A stretch of 64,000 nucleotides of DNA, taken from Rhodovibrio sodomensis (GTDB lineage: Bacteria; Pseudomonadota; Alphaproteobacteria; Kiloniellales; Rhodovibrionaceae). Positions 41,897 through 49,632 of the stretch are shown piece by piece. The stretch's first letter is position 1; the number at the start of each line of letters is the position of its first letter. The stretch covers positions 62,001-126,000 of the forward strand of contig NZ_NRRL01000004.1 in the NCBI RefSeq assembly GCF_016583645.1. The letters run 5' to 3'. The position numbers and the translations under genes were made by a program. The notes under the pieces were generated by a model that worked only from the letters and a program-made list of their open reading frames with translations, was not told where the DNA came from and did not search any database.

Positions 41897-42589
41897 ATGA
41901 TCGAGCTCTACACCTGGCCGACGCCGAACGGCCATAAGGTCCACATCATGCTGGAGGAGACCGGCCTGGAGTACGAGGTCCATCCGGTCGACATTACCAA
42001 CGGCGACCAGTTCGATCCCGCGTTCCTGAAAATCTCGCCGAACAACAAGATGCCGGCGATCGTCGATCGTAACGGCCCGGAGGGTCATCCCCTGCCGCTG
42101 TTCGAAAGCGGTGCGATCCTGCAGTACCTGGCGGAGAAGACCGGGTATTTCCTGCCCTCCGAGCCGACCAAGCGCTACCGCACCCTGCAGTGGCTGATGT
42201 GGCAGATGGGCGGTCTGGGTCCGATGGCGGGGCAGGCGCACCACTTCCGCCAGTACGCGCCCGAGCGCATCCAGTACGCTTACGACCGCTACACCAACGA
42301 GACCCAGCGGCTGTACGGCGTGATGGAGCGCCGGCTGGCCGAGACGCCCTATCTCGCGGGCGAGCACTACACCATCGCCGACATCGCCGCCTTCCCGTGG
42401 ACCCGCTCGGCCGACAAGCAGGGCGTGGAGATCGAGGAGTTCCCGAACGTCCAGGCCTGGCGCGACAAGATCGCCGACCGGCCGGCGGTGCAGCGCGGGC
42501 TGGAGATCCTGGCCGACCGGCGCAAGGAAGGCTTCGACGAGAAGGCGCGCGAGCTGCTGTTCGGCGCCAGCCAGTACCAGCGCCACTAG
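41897..42589 (+). CDS. Nu-class glutathione transferase / YfcG-like disulfide-bond oxidoreductase, copy 1
   Basis: This 230-residue protein has a thioredoxin-like N-domain (1-80) and a helical C-domain. The start YTWPTPNGHKVHIMLEETGLEYEVHPVDI with Thr9 and Asn11 is the Nu-GST (YfcG/YghU) active-site pattern, where a Thr/Asn pair and bound GSH replace a catalytic Cys or Ser. SPNNKMPAIVD is the cis-Pro/GSH loop and ESGAILQYLAEKTG follows. The C-terminus is about 18 residues longer than in copies 2 and 3 (RKEGFDEKARELLFGASQYQRH). The stop TAG is followed by AGCGGCTGGG, a remnant of the TAGAGC repeat start. Activity is probably reduction of disulfides or organic peroxides. Confidence 0.92.
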   Translation: MIELYTWPTPNGHKVHIMLEETGLEYEVHPVDITNGDQFDPAFLKISPNNKMPAIVDRNGPEGHPLPLFESGAILQYLAEKTGYFLPSEPTKRYRTLQWLMWQMGGLGPMAGQAHHFRQYAPERIQYAYDRYTNETQRLYGVMERRLAETPYLAGEHYTIADIAAFPWTRSADKQGVEIEEFPNVQAWRDKIADRPAVQRGLEILADRRKEGFDEKARELLFGASQYQRH

Positions 42590-42606
42590 AGCGGCTGGGT
42601 CGCGTG

Positions 42607-43785
42607 ATGGCGAAGAAGGACAAGGCCGCCAAGAAGCGCGCCAAGATGGCGCCGCACCCGGCCACGCTGGCGGCGCAGACGCTGGAGGGCGTGGACCCGC
42701 AGGACGGCGCGATCGTCCCCGACGTCAAGCCGGCGACCACCTATGCCCGCGACAGCGACAACCAGCTGATCGGCGACGCCGTCTACGCCCGCGACCAGTC
42801 GCCCAGCGTGCGCCCGGCCGAGCGGCTGCTGGCGGAACTGGAGGGCGGCGAGGCGGCGCTGCTGTTCGCCTCCGGCATGGCGGGCGCGGCGGCGGTGTTC
42901 CAGGCGCTCCGGCCCGGCGACCACGTGATCGCGCCCAAGGTGATGTACTGGTCGCTGCGCAACTGGCTGGTCCGGTTCTGCGCCGACTGGGGGCTCGAGC
43001 TCGACCTCGTCGAGGCGAGCGATCCCGAGGCGATCGAGTCCGCGGTCCGGCCCGGCGAGACCGCGCTGATCTGGATCGAGACGCCCTGCAACCCGACCTG
43101 GGACGTGGTCGACATCGCCAGCACCGCGGCGATCGCGCACGACGCCGGCGCGCTGCTGGCGGTGGATTCAACCGTCGCCACGCCGGTGCACACCCGGCCG
43201 CTGGAGCTGGGGGCGGACCTGGTGTTCCACGCCGCGACCAAGTCGCTGAACGGCCACAGCGATGTCGTCGCCGGGGCGCTGGTGACCGACGACCCGGATG
43301 CGGAGATCTGGCAGCGCATCCGGGCCAACCGCGCCAACGTCGGCGCCATTCTGGGCCCGTTCGAGGCGTGGCTGCTGCTGCGCGGCATGCGCACGCTCTA
43401 TCTGCGGGTGCCGCGGGCGAGCGGGAACGCCATGTCGATCGCCCGGCACTTCGACGGCCATCCCAAGGTCGCCGAGGTGCTCTATCCCGGCCTGGAAACG
43501 CACCCCGGCCACGGCATCGCGGCGATGCAGATGCAGGACGGCTTCGGCGCCATGCTGTCGCTGCGCGTCAACGGCGGGCGCAAGAGCGCGCTCAAGGTGC
43601 TGGGGGCCTGCAAGCGCTTCGTCCGCGCGACCTCGCTTGGCGGGGTCGAAAGCCTGATCGAACACCGCGCCACGATCGAGGGCCAGGACAGCCCCGTCCC
43701 CGACGACCTTTTGCGCCTGTCGGTCGGCATCGAGGACATCCAGGACCTGATCGCCGACCTGGAGCAGGCGCTGGAGCAGGCGTGA
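42607..43785 (+). CDS. Cys/Met-metabolism PLP enzyme (cystathionine gamma-synthase/beta-lyase family)
   Basis: This 392-residue fold-type I PLP enzyme carries the family features TTYARDSDNQLIGDAVYARDQSPSVRPAERLLAELEGGEAALLFASGMAG (about 43-92), WIETPCNPTWDVVDI (156-170) and Lys212 in FHAATKSLNGHSDVVAG as the PLP Schiff-base lysine. A GGVESLIEHRA segment near the C-terminus is normal. It carries a basic Lys-rich 15-residue N-terminal leader (MAKKDKAAKKRAKM). Which reaction (gamma-synthase, gamma-lyase, beta-lyase, sulfhydrylase) cannot be assigned. It starts 17 bp after GST copy 1 on the same strand, and the pairing suggests thiol or sulfur metabolism. Confidence 0.9.
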   Translation: MAKKDKAAKKRAKMAPHPATLAAQTLEGVDPQDGAIVPDVKPATTYARDSDNQLIGDAVYARDQSPSVRPAERLLAELEGGEAALLFASGMAGAAAVFQALRPGDHVIAPKVMYWSLRNWLVRFCADWGLELDLVEASDPEAIESAVRPGETALIWIETPCNPTWDVVDIASTAAIAHDAGALLAVDSTVATPVHTRPLELGADLVFHAATKSLNGHSDVVAGALVTDDPDAEIWQRIRANRANVGAILGPFEAWLLLRGMRTLYLRVPRASGNAMSIARHFDGHPKVAEVLYPGLETHPGHGIAAMQMQDGFGAMLSLRVNGGRKSALKVLGACKRFVRATSLGGVESLIEHRATIEGQDSPVPDDLLRLSVGIEDIQDLIADLEQALEQA

Positions 43786-43913
43786 AGTGCTTCTGCTCGA
43801 TCTAGCCTCACCCGCTCTCCTCCCAGTGGCGCAGAGGGGACCCGCCGATCCGGTCGCTTTCCCGGCGACCACCCAACACACACGCAATCTCTCGCAACAG
43901 AAAGCGCGCGATC

Positions 43914-44549
43914 TTGACCATCGATCTCTACACCTTCGGCACACCCAACGGGCACAAGGTCTCGATCATGCTGGAGGAACTCGGCCTGGACTACACCGTT
44001 CACAAGGTCGACATCTCCAAGGACCAGCAGTTCGATCCCGCGTTCCTGAAGATCAGCCCGAACAACAAGATCCCGGCGATCGTCGACCATCGCGGTCCGG
44101 AGGGGCATCCGCTGCCGCTGTTCGAGACCGGCGCGATCCTGATGTACCTCGCCGAGAAGACCGGCCAGTTCTGGCCCCGCGACCCGGAGCCCTATTGGCG
44201 CACGGTGGAATGGCTGATGTGGCAGATGGGCGGGTTCGGACCGATGCTGGGCCAGGCGAACCACTTCAACAAGCTGGCCAAGGAGACCGTGCCCTACGGC
44301 CAGCAGCGCTACACGGGCGAGGCCCGGCGGCTTTACGGCGTGCTCGACACCCGTCTCGCCAAGGTGCCCTACGTCGCCGGCGAGGCGTACACGATCGCCG
44401 ACATCGCGACCTGGCCGTGGGCGCGCTTCCACCCGTGGCACGGCGTCGAGGACCTGGCCGAGTTTCCCAACCTCAAGCGCTGGTACGACGAGATCGCGGC
44501 GCGGCCCGCGGTCGCGCGCGGCCTGAACGTACCCAAGCAGGAAGAGTAG
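43914..44549 (+). CDS. Nu-class glutathione transferase / YfcG-like oxidoreductase, copy 2
   Basis: This 211-residue paralogue of the genes at 41897 and 44958 opens MTIDLYTFGTPNGHKVSIMLEELGLDYTVHKVDI, retaining the Thr/Asn active-site pair and SPNNKIPAIVD. It starts with TTG at 43914; the aligned copy 3 starts with ATG at the same point, so TTG is very likely correct and may lower expression. The spacer from the PLP-enzyme gene (128 bp) carries a degenerate CTCTCCTCCCAGTGGCGCAGAGGGG repeat. Confidence 0.92.
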   Translation: MTIDLYTFGTPNGHKVSIMLEELGLDYTVHKVDISKDQQFDPAFLKISPNNKIPAIVDHRGPEGHPLPLFETGAILMYLAEKTGQFWPRDPEPYWRTVEWLMWQMGGFGPMLGQANHFNKLAKETVPYGQQRYTGEARRLYGVLDTRLAKVPYVAGEAYTIADIATWPWARFHPWHGVEDLAEFPNLKRWYDEIAARPAVARGLNVPKQEE

Positions 44550-44673
44550 GCGTGTAGCGGTGGATTTGCCGAGTTCAGGCGGCAATCCACCATCCGCCGG
44601 GGCCCGCCGAGGCGCCAATCGGCAGGTTGCCGCGAGCGCCCGCCCCGCGCCGCGCATTACCTCTCCTCCCCTG

Positions 44674-44877
44674 GAGACTCTTGCACGATGCTGGCTATGC
44701 CCGTCAGGCGTCCTTCGACACGCCGACCTGCGGTCGGCTGCTCAAGATGACGTCGATATTTTTAAGCTGTTGATCTTGCTATCACTTTAAAGCCTTTGAC
44801 GGCATCCTGAGCAGGCCGCGTAGCGGCCGTGTCGACGGACGCCTGACGGCGATCCAAAGCGGCCGTGCAAGAGTCTC
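44674..44877. repeat. Large inverted repeat with AT-rich core between GST copies 2 and 3
   Basis: Arm 1 (44674-44754) runs GAGACTCTTGCACG...CCGTCAGGCGTCCTTCGACACG...TGCTCAAGATGACGTC. Arm 2 (44798-44877) is its imperfect reverse complement, starting GACGGCATCCTGAGCAGG and ending CGTGCAAGAGTCTC. The 43-bp centre (44755-44797) is AT-rich (ATATTTTTAAGC...CTTTAAAGCC). Outside it, CCTCTCC and GGAGAGG motifs extend the symmetry. It occupies most of the 408-bp spacer 44550-44957, in which I see no gene. Confidence 0.8.
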
Positions 44878-44957
44878 TCCCCGTGGCGGAGAGGCAACCC
44901 GCCGAGGCGCCGCGCGAACCCGCCCAAGAACCCCGCATCCGTCCTGGAGCCCTGGCC

Positions 44958-45593
44958 ATGACCATCGACCTCTACACCTGGACGACGCCCAACGGCCGCA
45001 AGGTCTCGATCATGCTGGAGGAGTGCGGCCTGGACTATACCGTGCACCCGGTGAACATCGGGGAGGGCGAGCAGTTCGAGCCCGGCTTCCTGAAGATCAG
45101 CCCGAACAACCGGATCCCGGCGATCGTCGATCCCGACGGGCCGGCGGGGGCGGACGGCGGCCCGTTCGCGCTGTTCGAAAGCGGGGCGATCCTGATCTAT
45201 CTCGCGGAGAAGACCGGACTGTTCTGGCCGGGCGATCCGCTCGGGCGCTACCGCACGGTGGAATGGCTGATGTGGCAGATGGGCGGCTTCGGGCCGATGC
45301 TGGGGCAGGCCCACCATTTCCGCCGCTTCGCCAAGGAAAACGTGCCCTACGGGATCGAGCGCTACACGAACGAGACCCGCCGGCTCTACGGCGTGCTCGA
45401 CAAGCGACTGGCCGAGGTGCCCTATCTCGCGGGCGCCAGCTACACGATCGCCGATATGGCGACCTTCCCCTGGGCGCAGCGGCACGAATGGCACGGCGTC
45501 GATCTGGCCGAGTTTCCCAACGTCGAACGTTGGTACGCCGAGCTCGCCGACCGCCCGGCCGTGCGGGCCGGCATGGACGTGCCCAAGCGGTAA
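44958..45593 (+). CDS. Nu-class glutathione transferase / YfcG-like oxidoreductase, copy 3
   Basis: This 211-residue protein aligns almost end to end with copy 2 (MTIDLYTWTTPNGRKVSIMLEECGLDYTVHPVNI, SPNNRIPAIVD, VEWLMWQMGGFGPMLGQA). It has a small insertion in the loop after the cis-Pro motif (DGPAGADGGPFAL). The ATG at 44958 is used. The three GST copies lie within 3.7 kb and probably arose by tandem duplication. The C-terminal DVPKR matches copy 2 (NVPKQEE), so copies 2 and 3 are the closer pair. Confidence 0.92.
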   Translation: MTIDLYTWTTPNGRKVSIMLEECGLDYTVHPVNIGEGEQFEPGFLKISPNNRIPAIVDPDGPAGADGGPFALFESGAILIYLAEKTGLFWPGDPLGRYRTVEWLMWQMGGFGPMLGQAHHFRRFAKENVPYGIERYTNETRRLYGVLDKRLAEVPYLAGASYTIADMATFPWAQRHEWHGVDLAEFPNVERWYAELADRPAVRAGMDVPKR

Positions 45594-45613
45594 CCGGCTT
45601 CGCGGCCGGGCGG

Positions 45614-45829
45614 TTAGCCGACCGCCACGCGCCGTTCGGTTGGCGCCGGCACCGCCCGCGGCCGCCGGCGCGCCCGCTCGGCCGCCGCGCGGGCCGCGCT
45701 CAGCTCGTCGCGCGCGCTCTGCAGGGCCTTCAGCTCCCGCGTGTCCTCGCGGTCCCACACCTCGAAGCAGCTCAGCTTGATCTCCACGAGGTCGATCAGC
45801 GTCTCGATCGTCGGGGTCGATAGGGTCAT
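45614..45829 (-). CDS. Small helical protein, function unknown
   Basis: This 71-residue protein is not recognised. The N-terminal half (TIETLIDLVEIKLSCFEVWDREDTRELKALQSARDELSAARAAAERARR) is predicted continuous helix with coiled-coil character; the tail is Arg/Pro-rich. The ATG at 45829 is preceded by GGGAGCG at 8 nt. It converges on GST copy 3, only 20 bp away. Confidence 0.6.
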   Translation of the reverse strand: MTLSTPTIETLIDLVEIKLSCFEVWDREDTRELKALQSARDELSAARAAAERARRRPRAVPAPTERRVAVG

Positions 45830-46021
45830 CGCAGGCGCTCCCATTCGGTTTGCCGGGGGGCCCGTCCCGGGCTGCGAGGCCGGTATGAAAGCCCGGTAAA
45901 GGTTAACGCCGCGTTGCCGGCTTAACCTTTTTCCGACCGGCCGGAGGGGTCCGACCTGCCGCCAGTCGACCGCCATGCGCCGGCCGGGTGCACACGGCGC
46001 CTGCCGGAGGTTTCGGGCGCG

Positions 46022-46050
46022 TTGACAACCCCGCCGACCGGTCGCTAGAA
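46022..46050 (+). promoter_or_regulatory. Sigma-70 promoter of the tRNA-Ser gene
   Basis: TTGACA (46022-46027), 17 bp, CTAGAA (46045-46050; preceded by G to give GCTAGAA). Both boxes fit the housekeeping consensus, with the alphaproteobacterial GCTANA form at -10. The mature tRNA begins 59 bp downstream. Confidence 0.7.
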
Positions 46051-46108
46051 GGCGGAAGCACGCTGCGTCCGGCCCTGTTCGGCCGGCCCCGGAACGCGCA
46101 GCGCTCGC

Positions 46109-46200
<92 letters not shown>

Positions 46201-46333
46201 CGTGCCGGCCGCGCTGGCCCCGCCAGTCGTCCCCAAGTGTCCTGAAATCTCCGATCTTCCCGAGATGTGCAGCGTGTCATGCGCCGCGTGTGGCGCGGCA
46301 TGCGTTTCTCGCATTGCCTGCGCAATTCCTAGG

Positions 46334-46369
46334 CATTTGTGCGATGCGGCACCAGCGGCTGCACAAATG
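46334..46369 (+). promoter_or_regulatory. Inverted repeat upstream of the urt promoter, possible enhancer site
   Basis: CATTTGTGC (46334-46342) and GCACAAATG (46361-46369) form a perfect 9-bp inverted repeat. Overlapping GCACC...GGTGC motifs (46349-46380) resemble NtrC half-sites (GCAC/GTGC). It lies about 75-110 bp upstream of the sigma-54 promoter, a normal enhancer distance. NtrC binding is inferred. Confidence 0.5.
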
Positions 46370-46441
46370 GTGTGCGGTGCCGGGCGCGATCGGCGTTTCG
46401 GAAACGCTGGCGTTCCGCCCCGCACGGCATGGGTCCCGCGT

Positions 46442-46456
46442 TGGCACGGCTTTTGC
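46442..46456 (+). promoter_or_regulatory. Sigma-54 promoter of the urea transporter operon
   Basis: TGGCACGGCTTTTGC matches the -24/-12 consensus TGGCAC-N5-TTGC exactly. It lies 58 bp upstream of urtA, as expected for a nitrogen-scavenging importer switched on by NtrC under nitrogen limitation. Confidence 0.85.
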
Positions 46457-46514
46457 GCAGTGCAGCACGCGTTCGCAGACGCTGCAAAGAAAGCCAACGA
46501 GGAGGGCCAGCCCG

Positions 46515-47810
46515 ATGCGACTTCCCAAATGCCTGTTGGGCCTGACGGCCGGGGCGGCGTTCGCCCTGGCGGGGGGCCAGGCCGCAGCGCAGAGTGGCGA
46601 GCCGATCAAGGTCGGCGTGCTGCATTCCCTGTCCGGCACCATGGCGATCTCCGAGACCACGCTGAAGGACACGGTCGAGATGATGGTCTCCGGCCTGAAC
46701 GACAGCGGCGGCCTGCTCGGCCGGCCGGTCGAGACGGTGGTCGTCGACCCGGCCTCCGACTGGGACCTGTTCGCCGAGAAGGCGCGGCAGCTGATCGAGG
46801 TCGAGGACGTCAACGTGGTGTTCGGCTGCTGGACGTCGGCCAGCCGCAAGGCGGTGCTGCCGGTGTTCGAAGAACTGAATGGCCTGCTGTTCTATCCCGT
46901 GCAGTACGAGGGGCAGGAGGCGTCCAAGAACATCTTCTATACCGGCGCCGCGCCGAACCAGCAGTCGATCCCGGCGACCAAGTACCTGCTCGACCAGGGC
47001 TTCGAGCGGTTCGCGCTGCTCGGGACCGACTACGTGTTCCCGCGCACCACGAACAAGATCCTGGATGCCTACCTGAACCAGAACGGCATCCCGGACGCGG
47101 ACATCATGGTCAACTACACGCCGTTCGGGCACTCCGACTGGCAGTCGATCATCAGCCGGGTGAAATCGTTCGCCAACCAGGGCAAGCGCACGGCCGTGAT
47201 CTCGACGATCAACGGCGACGCCAACGTGCCGTTCTATAAGGAGCTGGCGAACCAGGGCGTGGACGCCCTGGACATCCCGGTGGTCGCCTTCTCGGTCGGC
47301 GAGCAGGAGCTCTCCGGCATCGATACCGACCCGCTGATCGGGCACCTGGCGGCCTGGAACTACTTCATGTCCGTCGAGACGCCGCAGAACGACCAGTTCA
47401 TCGAGAACTTCCGGGAGTTCACCGGCGACCAGGACCGGGTGGTCAACGATCCGATGGAGGCCCACTACATCGGCTTCAACATGTGGGTCCAGGCGGTTCG
47501 CCAGGCGCAGACCACCGACGTCGAGGCGGTGCGCAACGCGATGTACGGCCAGACGGTGCAGTCGCTGTCCGGTTACGAGGTGGAGATGAACGAGAACCAC
47601 CACCTCTCCAAGCCGGTGATGATCGGCGAGATCGGCCCGGGCGGTCAGTTCAACATCGTGCAGAAGACCGACGAGGCCATCCCAGGCGATCCCTGGTCCG
47701 ACTATCTGGCGGAGAGCGAGAACCTGACGGCCGATTGGACCTATCCCTGGGTCTGTGGCGGCTGTGAGGAGCCGACCTTCGCCGACGCCGGTCTGATCGG
47801 CGTCGACTGA
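46515..47810 (+). CDS. urtA: Urea ABC transporter substrate-binding protein
   Basis: This 431-residue periplasmic binding protein has a signal peptide (residues 1-25, cut after AAAQ). The mature part is a clear UrtA: IKVGVLHSLSGTMAISETTLKDTVEMM, VNVVFGCWTSASRKAVLPVFEELNGLLFYPVQYEGQEASKNIFYTGAAPNQQ and the C-terminal SDYLAESENLTADWTYPWVCGGCEEPTF. The ATG at 46515 has GGAGGG 8 nt before it. A sigma-54 promoter lies just upstream. A G+C-rich hairpin separates it from urtB, consistent with higher expression of the binding protein than the permeases. Confidence 0.95.
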   Translation: MRLPKCLLGLTAGAAFALAGGQAAAQSGEPIKVGVLHSLSGTMAISETTLKDTVEMMVSGLNDSGGLLGRPVETVVVDPASDWDLFAEKARQLIEVEDVNVVFGCWTSASRKAVLPVFEELNGLLFYPVQYEGQEASKNIFYTGAAPNQQSIPATKYLLDQGFERFALLGTDYVFPRTTNKILDAYLNQNGIPDADIMVNYTPFGHSDWQSIISRVKSFANQGKRTAVISTINGDANVPFYKELANQGVDALDIPVVAFSVGEQELSGIDTDPLIGHLAAWNYFMSVETPQNDQFIENFREFTGDQDRVVNDPMEAHYIGFNMWVQAVRQAQTTDVEAVRNAMYGQTVQSLSGYEVEMNENHHLSKPVMIGEIGPGGQFNIVQKTDEAIPGDPWSDYLAESENLTADWTYPWVCGGCEEPTFADAGLIGVD

Positions 47811-47844
47811 GCCTGAGCGGCGCCGCGCCGGCACGCGGTCCTGC

Positions 47845-47885
47845 CCGCCCGTACCCGTCGACCTGCGGACGCCGGGTGCGGGCGG
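47845..47885 (+). terminator. Hairpin between urtA and urtB, possible attenuator
   Basis: CCGCCCGTACCCG (47845-47857) pairs with CGGGTGCGGGCGG (47873-47885), one mismatch. No T-run follows. Its position after the binding-protein gene suggests partial termination or protection of the urtA mRNA 3' end. Confidence 0.5.
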
Positions 47886-47960
47886 CCGGCCGGCCCGGTC
47901 GCGCGCGGCGCCGAGCTCGGCTCACGCTGTTGCCTTTTCCCGCACCGGGATCGATCACCC

Positions 47961-49622
47961 ATGACCCGATTGCACCGCTGGCCGCGGCCGGGCCGCGCGG
48001 CCCGGGCCGCGCTCCTGCTGGCGCTGGGCCTGCTCGTGTCCGCGCTTCAAGCGCCGCCGGCCGCGGCCCAGCAAGCCGACGCCGCCGCCTTCGCCGAGGC
48101 GGTGCAGACGCTCGCCACCGGCGACCGGGAGGCCCGCGAGCGGGCGGTCGACCGGATCGTCGAGATTGGACACCCGCGCGCCGCCGCGGTGTTGTCGGCC
48201 CTGATGTACCGCCGGCTCGCCACCGTCGCGGGGTCCGACCGGGTGGTTCTGGAGCCCGAGGGCGGCGGCCCGCTGGAGGACGCGCTGACCGGGGAGCCGG
48301 TCGAGAATCCGGAGGCGCTGGAGACCGAGACGATTTACGCCAGCAACCAGGTCCGCCGGAAGCTGCGCACCGCGGTCAGCCAGGTCCAGATCTTCGCCGA
48401 GGACCCGCAAGCCAGGCTCGCGTCGACCCGGAACATCGTCCGCGCCCCCTCGGACGCGACCGCCGACCTGCTGCGGCGCGCGCTGGACCGCGAGGAGGTA
48501 CCGCGGGTCGAACAGGCGATCCGCCTGGCGCTCGCCAAGGTCGAGCTGCTGGCGGGCGACGCCCAGACCAAGCTGGCCGCGATCGAGCGGCTGTCCGGCA
48601 GCACCTCGCCCGAAGTGCGCAGCCTGCTGCTGCGGCTGCTGGACCGCGACGACGTCCCAGCGGAGGTGCGCACGGCCGCCCGGGAGGCCGCGGCCTCGAT
48701 CGAGACGCGTCTGACCCTGATCGACTGGGGCCAGCGGGTGTTCCAGGGCATCTCGCTCGGCTCGGTCCTGCTGCTGGCGGCGGTTGGGCTGGCGATCACC
48801 TTCGGCGTGATGGGGGTGATCAACCTCGCCCACGGCGAGATGCTGATGCTGGGCGCCTACACCACCTTCGTGGTGCAGCAGGTGGTCCTGGCGGTGGCGC
48901 CCGGATTGAGCGAGCTGTCGGTGCTGTTCGCGCTGCCGGCGGCGTTCCTGGTCGCGGGCGCGATGGGCGTGCTGCTGGAACAGACAGTGGTGCGCCATCT
49001 CTACGGCCGGCCGCTGGAGACGCTGCTGGCGACCTTCGGGATCAGCCTGTTGCTGCAGCAGGGCGTGCGCACGATCTTCGGCGCGCCCAACAAGGAGGTC
49101 TCGAACCCCTTCTGGATGTCCGGCAGCATCGAGCTGATCGGCGGTGCGGTCCTGACCTACAACCGGCTGTTCATCCTGGTCTTCGCGCTCGCGGTGCTGG
49201 CGGTGCTGGCGCTCGTGATCAAGCGCACGACGTTCGGCCTGCAGATGCGCGCGGTGACGCAGAACCGGGGCATGGCGCGCGCCATGGGCATCCCGAGCGG
49301 CCGGATCGACGCGCTGACCTTCGGGCTCGGCTCCGGGATCGCCGGGGTCGGCGGCGTGGCGCTGTCGCAGATCACCAACGTCAGCCCGAACCTGGGTCAG
49401 TCGTTCATCGTCGACAGCTTCATGGTCGTCGTCTTCGGCGGGGTGGGCAGCCTGTGGGGCGTGCTCGGCGGCTCGATGGTGCTGGGGATCCTGAACAAGT
49501 TCCTGGAGCCCTACGCCGGGGCGATGCTGGGCAAGGTGATCGTGCTGGTGCTGATCATCCTGTTCATCCAGTGGCGGCCCCGGGGGCTGTTCGCCCTCAA
49601 GGGCCGCGCGGGCGAGCAGTAG
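47961..49622 (+). CDS. urtB: Urea ABC transporter permease UrtB
   Basis: This 553-residue protein is the long proteobacterial UrtB. A signal-like hydrophobic N-terminus (about 15-36) precedes a soluble HEAT-like helical region (40-245) typical of this form, then the LivH-type permease domain (about 255-545) with GVMGVINLAHGEMLMLGAYTTF, MRAVTQNRGMARAMGIPSGRIDALTFGLGSGIAG and the C-terminal IQWRPRGLFALKGR. The permease signature is close to branched-chain amino acid permeases, but synteny with urtACDE identifies it. Start ATG 47961. Confidence 0.94.
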   Translation: MTRLHRWPRPGRAARAALLLALGLLVSALQAPPAAAQQADAAAFAEAVQTLATGDREARERAVDRIVEIGHPRAAAVLSALMYRRLATVAGSDRVVLEPEGGGPLEDALTGEPVENPEALETETIYASNQVRRKLRTAVSQVQIFAEDPQARLASTRNIVRAPSDATADLLRRALDREEVPRVEQAIRLALAKVELLAGDAQTKLAAIERLSGSTSPEVRSLLLRLLDRDDVPAEVRTAAREAAASIETRLTLIDWGQRVFQGISLGSVLLLAAVGLAITFGVMGVINLAHGEMLMLGAYTTFVVQQVVLAVAPGLSELSVLFALPAAFLVAGAMGVLLEQTVVRHLYGRPLETLLATFGISLLLQQGVRTIFGAPNKEVSNPFWMSGSIELIGGAVLTYNRLFILVFALAVLAVLALVIKRTTFGLQMRAVTQNRGMARAMGIPSGRIDALTFGLGSGIAGVGGVALSQITNVSPNLGQSFIVDSFMVVVFGGVGSLWGVLGGSMVLGILNKFLEPYAGAMLGKVIVLVLIILFIQWRPRGLFALKGRAGEQ

Positions 49623-49632
49623 GGGGCGATTG

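Noticed and set aside
41545..41937. Small open frames between the Cys-rich protein and GST copy 1
   Set aside because: They begin inside palindrome D1, have no ribosome-binding site and overlap repeats and the GST start.
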